64,000 nt of DNA from Mytilus galloprovincialis. Lineage: Eukaryota > Mollusca > Bivalvia > Mytilida > Mytilidae. The notes under the pieces are model-generated. The model did not search any database and was not told the DNA's origin. It saw only the letters and a list, made by a program, of their open reading frames with translations. Positions 11,195 to 23,013 of the stretch are shown here, one piece after another (position 1 is the stretch's first letter; every line of letters starts with the position of its first letter). Both the position numbers and the translations under genes were made by a program. The DNA is taken from positions 45,070,602 through 45,134,601 of the forward strand of contig NC_134850.1 in NCBI RefSeq assembly GCF_965363235.1, in the 5' to 3' direction.

Positions 11195-11790
11195 TGAGAA
11201 TGGAAATGGGGAATGTGCCAAAGAGACAACAACCCGACCATAGAAAAAAACAACAGCAGAAGGTCACCAACAGGTCATCAATGTAGCGAGAAATTCCCGC
11301 ACCCGGAGGCGTCCTTCAGCTGGCCCCTAAACAAATATATACTAGTTCAGTGATAATGAACGCCATACTAATTTCCAAATTGTACACAAGAAACTAAAAT
11401 TAAAATAATACAAATCTAACAAAGGCCAGAGGCTCCTGACTTGGGACAGGCGCAAAAATGCGGCGGGGTTAAACATGTTTGTGAGATCTCAACCCTCCCC
11501 CTATACCTCTAGCCAATGTAGAAAAGTAAACGCATAACAATACGCACATTAAAATTCAGTTCAAGAGAAGTCCGAGTCTGATGTCAGAAGATGTAACCAA
11601 AGAAAATAAACAAAATGACAATAATACATAAATAAAAACAGACTACTAGCAGTTAACTGACATTCCAGCTCCGGACTTCAATTGAACTGACTGAAAGATT
11701 ATGATTTCATCATATGAACATCAGGCACAATCCTCCCGTTAGGGGTTTAGTATCATACCATCATAACATATATGAGAAGAACATAACCCG
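11195..11790 (+). repeat. Dispersed repeat (GAGACAACAACCCGACCA family)
   Basis: It begins with a block AAAGAGACAACAACCCGACC and a segment about CCGGAGGCGTCCTTCAGCTG. Related copies lie reverse-complemented at 25740-25865 and partly at 53566-53658. A later part contains a TCCTGACTTGGGACAGGC motif that also appears, diverged, at 20165-20195 (reverse) and 50380-50400. No coding capacity is visible. I recognise it as an abundant bivalve repeat but cannot classify it. Confidence 0.65.
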
Positions 11791-12822
11791 TGTCATGTTA
11801 TATATAACAATGATCGACATTCAATCTATTTTTGCGTGTAACCCGTTGCCCAGAGTCTGAATTTTCTAAATTTGATCCTCAGAACTTATACACGGTTATT
11901 TTAAATATCATTCTAACAATGCGTGCAGGTCAAAACGATTATGGTCGTCAAAAGAAACATTAGCAGTCTAACAGAAATCAAGAGCAAAGGTCACAAAGAA
12001 AATCTTTGACTATCTAATCGCAATTTTAATACCCTTTTTGCAGTAGAATGATTGCAAACTTGCATATTGTTTATATATATTTCAGTGTACTTATTTTCAA
12101 TGATTCATATAAAAAAGAAAACCTTTTGACTTAAATATTATAATTCATGAGATATTTCTGCTTAAAAGTTATCAATTTTGGGTTCAAAATGTAATATTGA
12201 CAAAGACTCTTAATAAACTTTTTTGTTGATGATAAACTTTCCTTTTTCCTGTGTTTGAAAATTTTGAGATAAAAATCTTTGTATTTGCAAAAACATACTT
12301 ATTTTTTAGCTGTGACGTTTGCCAATTTCCTTTAACAGCCGTGTGTTTGATGATTAAATTAATTTAGTGTCACATTAATCGGCCATTTTTCCAATTTCCT
12401 CAAAGTTGTGCAATCTTGTATTTTTTTTTATCTCCAAATTTTAATTTCTGGTCATGAAATTTTGTAAGTTTGCTTATACATCATGTTTGTCAAGTTAAAA
12501 TAAATGGATTGAAATAAACAATTAATACTGTTTCGTAATGATATAAATATTACAATTTCTCATGATTAAAAATAAACAACAACAATTGTAACTAAAATTC
12601 ATCGATTTCCTTCTCTGTTATCGTCATAGATTATATCAACCATATCACATCCTGGATCCTCAAGGAGTTTCTGTTACAATTTTAAGTTGATTTTTAAGTA
12701 TTTTGTATCTTTTACGTACTGACCAATTTAACAGGTCAGGAACACTGGTCTACCTTATATGGATATAAGTATATACATGAATTAGCTTACTTAAGTCCTC
12801 GCATGTGTAACTGTTTATTTAA
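11791..12822. other. AT-rich DNA, nothing recognised
   Basis: About 1 kb with no supported gene. The last 100 bases are the flank of the LINE fragment. Confidence 0.4.
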
Positions 12823-13533
12823 GTGTGCTTCAATGCAAAGAATTGCTATATACTTAGCATCAAGAACAAAAGCCAGAAGATGTACAGCCTAGACGGACAT
12901 GTACTACAACAAGTCCAACACAACCCATATCTAGGATTACAAATATCAGAAGACCTAAAATGGACCACGCACATCTCAAATGTAGCCAAGAAAGCCAATT
13001 CGACACTCGGCTTTCTGAGGAGAAATCTACGCTTCTGCCCAAAAGATTGCAAAAAGACCGCATATATATCATTAGTACGATCAACTATGGAATATGGTGC
13101 CATAATATGGGACCCATATACACAACATGATATAAATCAATTAGAAAGAATACAACGCAGAGCAGCTAGATTCACTACAGGCGACTATAGGACTAGAGAA
13201 GAGGGGTCAGACACCAAAATGCTAGCCGAGTTAGAACTAGACAATCTACAAACGAGAAGAACAAGTCAACGGGTGGTATTTCTGTACAAAGTGGTTGAGG
13301 GGTTGGTCCCAGCTATTAATCCCGACGATTTTCTTGTAAAAAGTAAACCTAAGAGGAAAATCAAACCCAAAACATTTGACAATTTTGTAAGTGCCAATAT
13401 AGTGAAAAATTCAGTGAAGAACAATTCTAAGGCACTAGAAACTATTCCTAGCAACACCGATCCATATAAGAACTCTTTCTTCGTCAAGAGTATCCTACAC
13501 TGGAACCAACTGGAAGACCGTATTGTATCCTGT
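12823..13533 (+). mobile_element. Truncated non-LTR retrotransposon, C-terminal part of the ORF2 protein (CR1/L2-like)
   Basis: One open frame shows the region downstream of the reverse transcriptase palm. NPYLGLQISEDLKW comes first, then TLGFLRRNLRFCP, a segment with YISLVRSTMEYGAIIWDP, then IQRRAARFTTGDY, and finally FFVKSILHWNQLEDRIV near the natural C-terminus. This order is typical of CR1/L2-type LINE proteins. The 5' part, with the catalytic YxDD, is missing, so it is a 5'-truncated copy. From about 13534 the frame runs into an unrelated repeat with a poly-G tract. The frame is intact over about 237 codons, suggesting a fairly young insertion. Confidence 0.88.
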
Positions 13534-13559
13534 CACGTCTATTCTGTGTTTTTTTGCAT

Positions 13560-13700
13560 TTGCAACTTGTTCTTAGGGGACGACCATTTGATATTCGGGG
13601 GGGGGGGGGGGGGGGGGGTGTTCTGTGGTAGTTTGGAAATAAATTACCTGACTTGCAATGTATTGAAAATAATTAACTCAGCACTGGTCTAATTGAAAGT
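13560..13700 (+). repeat. Repeat fragment with a 22-base G run
   Basis: GACGACCATTTGATATTCGG leads into a run of 22 G at 13597-13618. The reverse complement of the same lead sequence, also next to G/C runs, is at 20052-20093, so this is a dispersed repeat with an unstable homopolymer. Confidence 0.6.
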
Positions 13701-13857
13701 ATCAGATGGCCCCAGATTGTTATAAATTCATCTTTATTCCAAAAAAGAAAAAATCGGGAAAAATTTCCCAAATCTTTTAATAATAAAAGTATAAATGTTA
13801 TTTAAATTTCTTGAAAAATCTGAAAATTGGTTTCATTTAAGTTGAGGTATATTGTGG

Positions 13858-14002
13858 TTACACGCCATTATTCCGACAGCCCATTAGTCCGACAGCCCAT
13901 TGGTCCGACAACCCATTAGTCCGACAACCCAACAGTCCGACAACCCATTGCTCCGACAGCCCAATACTCCGACAACCCATAAGTCCGACACTTATCAAGT
14001 CA
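13858..14002 (+). repeat. 17-bp minisatellite (CCGACAACCCATTAGT), left member of an inverted pair
   Basis: About seven units of CCGACA(A/G)CCCATTAGT with small variations. The same unit occurs in the opposite orientation at 19045-19205. The extreme outer ends also match in inverted form (GGTTACACGCCATTATTCCG against GGTGACATCCCATTAGTCCG), which suggests terminal repeats of one element of about 5.3 kb. Confidence 0.85.
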
Positions 14003-14205
14003 AGTATCAGGGTAAAATATTTTTGTCTGTCTGTATTATTACGTTTATGTAATAGCATATTTTAAGAAATAACTCCGTATATATTACATAAGACTAAGGT
14101 AGTTCGAATACTTTCTATATATTCAATTCGAAATATGTATATAGAATAGAACAGAAAAGAATATTTTATTTTCCATAATAACACAGTCTATAAAGAGCAT
14201 ACAAA

Positions 14206-14665
14206 TCATGACCAACCAGTAATGGTGCGAGCTACTGGTGATACCCCCGCCCAAATATTTCGGTAAACAGGAAATTGTTGAGATGTGAATCTAAAAAAGC
14301 ATCACACAGTATAACTGACTTATATAAACCTTGAAACCAAATTTCAGAAATCATTGTATTGTAGTTTCTGAGAAAAATAGGACGAAAATGTTCAACTTAG
14401 CTCTCATGTAAAAAGTGTCCGGTAAACAGATCTGAAAGTTGTTGAGTTAAGAATATGAAAATGCATCACGCGAGATAAACCCGACTTCAATAAACCCTGA
14501 CACCAAATTTCAGAAATCCTAAAGACCTTGTAATGTTTTTTCATGAAAAAGAAGCAACGAAAATATTCACGGGGCGGACGGACGAACTGACGGATGGACG
14601 GACGGTCAGACAGAGGTAACACAGTATATTCCCCACTTTTTCGAAGCGGCGGTATAATGATTGGG
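14206..14665 (+). repeat. Non-autonomous interspersed repeat with two internal copies and a GGAC-rich tail
   Basis: Two diverged copies of a block starting CGGTAAACAG and containing ACACCAAATTTCAGAAATC lie at about 14260-14395 and 14410-14570. A GGACGGACGAACTGACGG run follows at 14573-14610. The ends are ATACCCCCGCC (14241-14251) and GGCGGTAT (14648-14655), partly complementary. The plan is the same as at 1160-1650 but the sequence is different. Confidence 0.65.
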
Positions 14666-15544
14666 TCAACATTAAGACATGACAATGCTAATTTATACTA
14701 GTTATATTTATTTCACCATAAGCCTCAGTCACAATATGAGCCAAAACAAAATAGGAAAAAAAAGAACTAACAAATTGATATGAAACAACAGTCAGTATCA
14801 AGACCTGTACTACATAATTCAAATGAACTAATAATAAAATCATAATTTGTCCAATAAAAGTTAAGTTTTCTTGTGTTAACATCGAAGATTAATCATGTTT
14901 ATCTAACTTTTTAAAGTTCTGACAAGAGCTAGAAATATGCTGAAAGAGTTCCTCACTCAAATTATTATGAAGGGAGCATTCGATTGAAAAATGACGCTCA
15001 TCCTAAACCTATCAGCTGTACAATACGATTTTTTTAGTATCTGGCATTTTCTATTCCTAATGTAATGGGTGAGCACCGATTCTTAATTAACATATGAACT
15101 ACCTTTCTTAAAATCAATGATATCTAAATATTTTTCTCCTTGAAACATAATGAAAAATAAGTGTCAAGTATGCCACAAAACACATACTGTACTAAGTTTT
15201 TACAACTAGATAATTTGACAAAGACACTAGCGTGACAAGAATTTCACACATTGTCTTAGATTTTTTACTAGCTGTTATTGGCTTTTATATTGCACTCGTT
15301 CTATTTTTAAAAGCAGTCATTTTGAGTTGACTGTTTGTTTCTTTGTCATATACAGTCCCTGAATACCACTTTTCCTCATGAATATTTAAATAGAAGTTGC
15401 CGAAATGTTCATGTCCGTCATACTTGTTTTTCGTAATAAGTTTTGTTGTAAATCATAAGTCCTGCTCCTCTCCCACCCATTTTAAAGGAGGGATATTTTT
15501 CCTAGATTTTGAAATAAGCTTGGGATATAAAATTGGTATCCCTA
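14666..15544. other. Non-coding DNA, nothing recognised
   Basis: AT-rich. No open frame of coding quality and no repeat partner inside the window. Confidence 0.4.
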
Positions 15545-16179
15545 CAAATATATAACCAGACTCAAGCTGGCAGCCACTTTCATCGGCCAATCAAGATAGC
15601 AGCCACTATTTTCCAGCAGCCAATTTTGACGATATGTCTAAAAACCAAAAAACTGCGTGAGGCTCAAACGTTCCAAAAATCGCTAAATCTTAGTTAAATG
15701 CAATCTAACAGCGGAAATCGACAATTTCACGGTTTCTGCTAATTTCTAAAGCATTTCATTCCGTTTTAAATATGTATGTAAGCGGTCTGTCCTTTATTTG
15801 ACATTCGATAATTGATATTCAATATCCAACCGACTGCTAACCGTCGGTTCAATATTTAAATTTAGTTGAAAATCACTATAAAGCCTGAGGGAAAAGATAC
15901 CATTTTATGACCCCTTCAAGCTGTCATAAATTTGAATATAAACCCTGATACAAGTTGTATATTTGTCTTTATGTTATATAGATTTTTATCAATAAAACAT
16001 TACAGAGGATTCACCAAAGATGTATTTTAATATATAAAATATGAAACAAAATCCAATTACTCCAGAAACATATAGAAATATACATAGAAATACTTATGGA
16101 AAGCCACAAAAAGAAAAGAAATTAATAGTGAACACCTACCAGAGACTGCTTAAATGACGGTGACCACCCTATGACGACT

Positions 16180-17472
16180 TTGGACCTCTGTGGTGGCCAG
16201 ACAGGCCCGGATCCCAAAAAAATATTTAAGTGGGGAATAGCTTGGGCCAATACCTTTAAAATGAGCTAGGTCCAGTTTGGAACTTTGCCGTTAGTATATG
16301 CTGAAAAGTACCGAATGTATGCATATGGTTAATACGGAAAATTACGTTAAGGGGCACCTTTGAACCTCTGTGGTGGCCAGACGGGCCCGGATCCCAGAAA
16401 AATATTTAAGTGGGGAATAGCTTGGGTCAATACCTTTAAAATGAGCTAGGTCCGGTTCGGAACTTTGCCGTAGGGATATGTCGAGAAGTACCGAATGTGT
16501 GGTTGATATGGAAAATACGTAAATGGGCAACTTTGAACCTCTGTGGTGGCCAGACGGGCCCGGATCCCAGAAAAATATTTAACTGGCAAATAGCTTGGAT
16601 CAATACCTTTGAAATGACCTAGGTCCGGTTCGGAACTTTGCCGTAGGGATATGTCGAGGAGTACCGAATGTGTGGTTGATATGGAAAATACGTAAATTGG
16701 CAACTTTGAACCTCTGTGGTGGCCAGACAGGCCCGGATCCCAGAAAAATATTTAAGTGAGGAATAGCTTGGGCCAATACCTTTAAAATGAGCTAGGTCCA
16801 GTTTGGAACTTTGCCGTTAGTATATGCTGAAAAGTACCGAATGTATGCATATGGTTAATACGGAAAATTACGTTAAGGGGCACCTTTGAACCTCTGTGGT
16901 GGCCAGACGGGCCCGGATCCCAGAAAAATATTTAAGTGGGGAATAGCTTGGGTCAATACCTTTAAAATGAGCTAGGTCCGGTTCGGAACTTTGCCGTAGG
17001 GATATGTCGAGGAGTACCGAATGTGTGGTTGATATGGAAAATACGTAAATGGGCAACTTTGAACCTCTGTGGTGGCCAGACGGGCCCGGATCCCAGAAAA
17101 ATATTTAAGTGGGGAATAGCTTGGGTCAATACCTTTAAAATGAGCTAGGTCCGGTTCGGAACTTTGCCGTAGGGATATGTCGAGGAGTACCGAATGTGTG
17201 GTTGATATGGAAAATACGTAAATTGGCAACTTTGAACCTCTGTGGTGGCCAGACAGGCCCGGATCCCAAAAAAATATTTAAGTGGGGAATAGCTTGGGCC
17301 AATACCTTTAAAATGAGCTAGGTCCAGTTTGGAACTTTGCCGTTAGTATATGCTGAAAAGTACCGAATGTATGCATATGGTTAATACGGAAAATTACGTT
17401 AAGGGGCACCTTTGAACCTCTGTGGTGGCCAGACGGGCCCGGATCCCAGAAAAATATTTAAGTGGGGAATAG
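16180..17472 (-). repeat. Satellite array with 180-bp and 173-bp monomers in a 526-bp higher-order repeat
   Basis: Two monomer types alternate as A-B-B. Type A (180 bp, with ATGCATATGGTTAATACGG) starts at 16185, 16711 and 17237, exactly 526 bp apart. Type B (173 bp, with GTGTGGTTGATATGG) fills the spaces. Monomers share CCTCTGTGGTGGCCAGAC and CCCGGATCCCAGAAAAATAT. The open frames in these monomers are repeat artefacts. Confidence 0.92.
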
Positions 17473-18020
17473 GATCCGGGCCCGTCTGGACACCACAGAG
17501 GTTCAAAGTTGCCCATTTACGTATTTTTTATATCAACCACACATTCGGTACTCCTCGACATATCCCTATGGCAAAGTTCCGAACCGGACCTAGGTCATTT
17601 CAAAGGTATTGATCCAAGCTATTTGCCTGTTAAATATTTTTCTGGGATCCGGGCCCGTCTGGCCACCACAGAGGTTCAAAGTTGCCCATTTACGTATTTT
17701 TTATATCAACCACACATTCGGTACTCCTCGACATATCCCTATGGCAAAGTTCCGAACCGGACCTAGCTCATTTCAAAGGTATTGATCCAAGCTATTTGCC
17801 ACTTAAATATTTTTCTGGGATCCGGGCCCGTCTGGCCACCACAGAGGTTCAAAGTTGCCCATTTACGTATTTTCCATATCAACCACACATTCGGTACTCC
17901 TCGACATATCCCTACGGCAAAGTTCCGAACCGGACCTAGCTCATTTCAAAGGTATTGATTCAAGCTATTTGCCACTTAAATATTTTTCTGGGATCCGGGC
18001 TCGTCTGGCCACCACAAACG
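17473..18020 (+). repeat. Inverted continuation of the satellite, 173-bp monomers only
   Basis: Just over three B-type monomers with exact 173-bp spacing (17509, 17682, 17855) run in the orientation opposite to 16180-17472. The junction at about 17472 joins a truncated monomer directly to the reverse complement at GGATCCGGGCCCGTCTGG. The two sides of the palindrome therefore differ in copy number and lack type A on the right. Confidence 0.9.
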
Positions 18021-18670
18021 TCCAAAGTCGTCTTAGGGTGGTCACCGTCATTTAAGCAGTCTCTGGTAGGTGTTCACTATTAATTTCTTTTCTTTTTTGA
18101 CTTACCATAAGTATTTATGTATATTTCTATATGTTTCTGGAGTAATTGGATTTTGTTTCATATTTTATATATTAAATTACATCTTTGTTGAATCCTCTGT
18201 AATGTTTTATTGATAAAAATTTATATAACATAAAGACAAATATACAACTTGTATCAGGGTTTATATTCGAGGACAACGAAAATTTATGACAGCTTGAAGG
18301 GGTCATAAAATGGTATCTTTTCCCTCAGGCTTAATAGTGATTTTCAACTAAATTTAAATATTGAACCGACGGCTAGCAGTCGGTTGGATATTGAATATCA
18401 ATTATCGAATGTCAAATAAAGGACAGACCGCTTACATACATATTTAAAACGGAATGAAATGCTTTAGAAATTAGCAGAAACCGTGAAATTGTCGATTTCC
18501 GCTGTTAGATTGCATTTAACTAAGATTTAGCGATTTTTGGAACGTTTGAGCCTCACGCAGTTTTTTGGTTTTTAGACATATCGTCGAAATTGACTGCTGG
18601 AAAAAAAAGTGGCTGCTATCTTGATTGGCTGATGAAAGTGGCTGCCAGCTTGAGTCTGGTCAAATATATT

Positions 18671-19044
18671 GAGTGTCATCTCTCAGGCTATGTCTGATCT
18701 ATCGTTTTTGCAAGTGACTTGTAGTTGTCTCAGTATTTCGTGGATTAACATTCCCGAACATGATACCGTATTCATAAAAAACACCAGGCGAACTAGAACA
18801 TCACAGACTGACAGTTGACACACAAACGACGAAATGTAAACAAATAAATACCCAAACACGTAAAACGAAAGAGGGTCGAATGTAAGGACTTAGCAGTAGC
18901 AATTAGCATGTGTATCAACTCCAATATAATGAGACAACTATCCCGCATGGAAAGAATAATAGGAATCAAAACGGACAACCCCAAATATTGAGAACAGAGT
19001 TTGTCTTTTTAAAGAAAAATTACCAATACACACAAGACAGATGC
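18671..19044. other. Non-coding DNA, nothing recognised
   Basis: Flank between the palindromic element and the right minisatellite. No partner is seen on the left side. Confidence 0.4.
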
Positions 19045-19205
19045 ATTGTCGGAGTAATGGGCTGTCGGAGTAATGGGCTGTCGGAATAGTGGGCTGTCGG
19101 AGTATTGGGCTGTCGGAATAGCGGGCTGTCGGAGTAATGGGCTGTCGGAATAATAGGCTGTCGGAGTAATGGGCTGTCGGAATAATGGTTGTCGGACTAA
19201 TGGGA
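19045..19205 (-). repeat. 17-bp minisatellite, right member of the inverted pair
   Basis: About nine units of TGTCGGAATAATGGGC and variants, the reverse complement of the array at 13858-14002. Confidence 0.85.
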
Positions 19206-20029
19206 TGTCACCAAACAGATTGTTTCAGGAATACTTTACTCACTTTTATTACAGGGCTGTAACTACATTGAGGCAAATGCCTTATGAAGAGAATTTCAAA
19301 ACCAAACGCTTGTCTCCATATCATATTGTGTTCACCGTGAGTGCCTTGCAAGAAGCAAGTTATGTTCTCCCTCAGACGTAGCCCCTGATTTTTCGGGAAC
19401 AATGTTTCTTGTTTATTTGCCTTTTGTTCATGGATTGCCATTCTGTTAGTGTTGCATTCATTTTTTGATTTAGTGATTTTGTTATTAGCTTGATCATGCG
19501 TTAAAAAAAAACAACAACCACAGACTTAACTATATGTATATGTGCATTACATTTTTGTTTTATCATGCATATTGGTCTTCTGATGTTGAATCTTTACATT
19601 TTGCTTTGACACCAAAATATTGTCAAAATATTATTCAATTAGAAGTTGCATTTTCAGATTAAGAAAGGGTCTGGGACACACCCAGAAAGCATGATTTTGC
19701 ATCGTTTTTTCTATAGCTTCTTGGTCCTTCAGCAGTTCCAAAACTCTTTAAAAAAAAAAATTGCCTCGCTCCGCTCGGCAAACAAGATTGACAATACTTT
19801 TGAAAGAGATTAGTTACAACAAAACTTTGATATTATTAAGGTATGCAATACACGTATATGCAGCTGGGAATAAAGAAGATTCATTTTTGCAGAGGATGAC
19901 GATCGAATATTATAGATATAGTTGTGAAAATAAATAATCAGTCCCTTGCTTTAATGAAAATGAAAAATCTTACTTCAATAGTGCAGAAAATAGATAATCT
20001 GTCCTCTTAGATTACAAAACTAAATAACC
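19206..20029. other. Non-coding DNA, nothing recognised
   Basis: Short open frames at 19169-19441 overlap the end of the minisatellite and show no family resemblance. Confidence 0.4.
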
Positions 20030-20270
20030 GATCCAAAACAAATCCTCCTGACCCCCCCTCCCCCCAGAATATCAAATGGTTGTCCGCTTATGTTGTAGTT
20101 ACACCATAGTCCAAGGTAAGGGGAGGGTTAACGCATTTGGACTAGTTTAATCCCGCCACATTCTGTAAATGCCTGTTCCAAGTCAGGAGCCAGTAATTCA
20201 TTGGTTGTTGTTTGTTGCTGTATATCAATTATGCCGTGAGTTCTCTCGTTGCCTTTAAAAGCTGACTATG
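20030..20270 (-). repeat. Dispersed repeat fragments
   Basis: AGAATATCAAATGGTTGTCC at 20067-20086 is the reverse complement of the block beside the G run at 13579-13600. TGCCTGTTCCAAGTCAGGAG near 20171 is a reverse copy of the CTGACTTGGGACAGGC motif at 11440 and 50380. Confidence 0.5.
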
Positions 20271-20865
20271 CTTTTCTTATAATCGTTCAACGTTTATCTA
20301 CAATAAATATGTTAACCTCAAATCTGTGTCCGTTTCTCAAATCTATGCCCCATCGTAACGTCAATCGCAAATATATGTCCGTTAAAAAAGATAAGGCCTT
20401 AAACTATGTAATGTTTTAATTCTTTTTCTGGCCATGCGCAGATTTATGCCAGTCTAATAATTACGGCCTTATAGGTTTTTTTATTAAGTCATTTCCCATA
20501 ATTCAATATTTAATTTAATTTGGTATGTGTTCTCCATGTGTGTGCTAGAGCTCAAGTATAGTATATGTTAAAAATAAATCCGGCTAGATTATTTCGCTTG
20601 TATTTCAAATATTGTTTTAAGTACGGTCTTGTATACATGGTTTTTTGTTTTATTAAGTCATTTCTCCATGTGTGTGGTTAAAATCTTTACATGTGTGTGT
20701 TATTATTGTATGCTGTCTTAAAGAATGAAACTACACATATTTAGTTTACTAAAAAGACAGCAGAGAATGACTATTTGAAACAAAAATGCCAGGTATGTCG
20801 GTCAAGAGGATAGAAATGTAAAGAGTAAGAGGAACTCAAGCCCTTTTTAAACAAAAAGGAGTTAT
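20271..20865. other. Non-coding DNA, weak internal repetition only
   Basis: TTTATTAAGTCATTTC occurs at about 20480 and again at about 20650. Nothing else is recognised. Confidence 0.4.
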
Positions 20866-21240
20866 CTCTGATGCCCCGGAAAAGTAATCAGTTCCTGCTC
20901 CACATGTGCACCCGTTATGCTACTCATGTGCAAATCCTTGAAAATTCTAATTCGGTGAACGACATAAAATTGAGGAGAAGAGGGCAGAATTTTGACTGGA
21001 CGACTTCAACTTCAACTTCACCACTTATGACTCCGAGTATAACAGTTTCCTATTAAGAAGCAACGCTCTATAAAGAAATAAATAGCTATAGGACATGCAA
21101 GCTCTGGTATATTGGTTTAGCTGGTAGATACATGTATATACTCCATATACAGGCGCTGCTGGAATGCTGTTCCTTAAAAGTTAAAAGTTCTAATTGGTAA
21201 GCTGAAAACATCTTTTTTGTTTGGTTGGACAGATGCGTTC
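20866..21240 (+). repeat. Dispersed repeat, partner of 50590-51010
   Basis: CTGCTCCACATGTG near the start and GCTGCTGGAATGCTGTTCCT near 21155 lie in the same order as at 50612-50640 and 50950-50975. Both copies end in an ATTGGTAAG segment. They are diverged and non-coding. Confidence 0.65.
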
Positions 21241-22397
21241 AACATCGTCAATTAATTTTAAACTATTTATAGAGAGGACATAATCTGTTTTGGGGAACGC
21301 GAATTTAAAAGGTAATGCAAGATCCTAAGAATATCCAATACGAAGTCAGCACTATATATATGAACACATGAATAAATGAACAATAAAGTTGGCAACCAGA
21401 AGAGCACAGTAAGATCCCATTGGATGGCCAATCATTTGCTGACAAACACATTCCCTAAACGTAAAAAAAATGAAGTCAATCAAGAAATCCGGCATCATGA
21501 TAATGTCTTATTTCAGTGCTTATACCTTGAATCGAAGTGATTGTTTTATAAAGTGCGATTTAGTCCTCCCTATTACAATCTAAAAGTTATTCAGTGTTTC
21601 TATGTTTGCCATTTTTCAGATTAAGAAAAAAAACAATGTACGATACGTAGTAAAGTTTAAGTTTAATTTCCAATTGATAGTTTCGTTATTCAGTTTGGTT
21701 AGAGCTGACAAAATTGTTTATTCTCGGATACAAGAGATTTAAGAACATTTTGATTTCTATTCATTATGTTTTATCTCAAAAGAAAATATAACAAGATTAA
21801 AGACGCTGTTTGAGTAGTTTTTATGTGATCATCAACGGAAGCCATAATCCTCACTTTATACACACCCAAGCTCATTAGTGTAAATCACAAATTAATTGTT
21901 TTATAAACATTTTAAATAGTTTTTCATGAACATTAACAATGTATCACTAATTTGACAAAATTCTATAAAAGATAATCTTAAGTAAACACTCATGGAAATA
22001 GCCTGTCATGGTTTACTCCTGGTTTTCCCACTTTTAATTCTACCAATTATCTATTAGTTAAGAAAACAAAAAAGACAAAAGGTTTAATGAGCATACAATT
22101 GTATAGTCTGTTCCAACTTAGGTATATAGTTTGTAAGTGTTTTTCTAGATATTCAGGTTGTTTTTTTTGTATAGAAAAATAATTAAAAAAATCAAATATT
22201 TTTTTCACAGAAATTAAATATCAATTCAATCAATTTATTCAACATACATATACAGCAAGTAACTAAAAAATGATATTCAGTTATAGAATTGTCTTTATGT
22301 TCATTAGTTTCTGAATGATTTTCATGATAGAAATATATTTATACACTGAGTTCTCTTTTATTGCAAACTTTATTTAATAAACTAATTAATTTTATAA
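21241..22397. other. AT-rich DNA, nothing recognised
   Basis: About 1.15 kb without a supported gene or repeat. Confidence 0.4.
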
Positions 22398-23013
22398 ATG
22401 CATTGCATAAGGAAATCAATTAAGCACAAAAAAGTAATAAGGGCACTATATGTAAAATGATGAGAAATACAATCTTTTATATATACATCAAAAGTAACAA
22501 AACATTTGATATATTTACAAAGTCACAATTAACAATAATTCACTTCATTGTTCAGTTCAAATGGAGAAGATGGGATGTTGCGTCAGAGTATTCTACCATG
22601 TTGATGGGTCCTTGTTGGTATTTGTATATGAGTCTGGTGTCTATTACTCTGTATGGTCGTCTTTAAGGTGGGCTGGTTCCTCCTGCTGCATACTGGATAA
22701 TGTTGCATTGCATAAGGAAATCAATTAAGCACAAAAAAGTAATAAGGCACTATATGTAAAATGATGAGAAATACAATCTTTTATATATACATCAAAAGTA
22801 ACAAAACATTTGATATATTTACAAAGTCACAATTAACAATAATTCACTTCATTGTTCAGTTCAAATGGAGAAGATGGGATGTTGCGTCAGAGTATTCTAC
22901 CATGTTGATGGGTCCTTGTTGGTATTTGTATATGAGTCTGGTGTCTATTACTCTGTATGGTCGTCTTTAAGGTGGGCTGGTTCCTCCTGCTGCATACTGG
23001 ATAATGTTGCATT
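22398..23013. repeat. Near-identical tandem duplication, period 304 bp
   Basis: 22398-22701 is repeated at about 22702-23010 with essentially one base of length difference (GGGCACT against GGCACT). Both copies contain the last coding segment and 3' flank of the MULE-type pseudogene. The near-identity indicates a recent event or an assembly duplication. Confidence 0.9.

Larger units (their letters stand above)
15545..18670. mobile_element. 3.1-kb palindromic (foldback) element with satellite core, possible non-autonomous MULE
   Basis: The ends ACCAGACTCAAGCTGGCAGC (15555 on) and GCTGCCAGCTTGAGTCTGGT (to 18660) are exact inverted repeats. The inverted arms continue for about 630 bp before reaching satellite DNA. 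Directly outside are CAAATATATA (15545-15554) and CAAATATATT (18661-18670), a 9-bp match that looks like a target-site duplication. A duplication of 9-10 bp with very long terminal repeats fits Mutator-like elements. The core is a tandem array that switches strand at about 17472. No protein is encoded. Confidence 0.78.

Noticed and set aside
13858..14002. CRISPR-like array of short direct repeats
   Set aside because: Unit of about 17 bp with no unique spacers, in a eukaryotic context; an ordinary minisatellite.
16342..18055. Families of 62-85-codon open frames (MPIYVFSISTTHSVLL type) on both strands
   Set aside because: They repeat with the 173-bp satellite monomer and switch strand with it; they are satellite by-products.
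22457..22970. Two identical 69-codon open frames on the + strand
   Set aside because: They lie in the 304-bp tandem duplication, antisense to the MULE-type coding segment; shadows of that gene.
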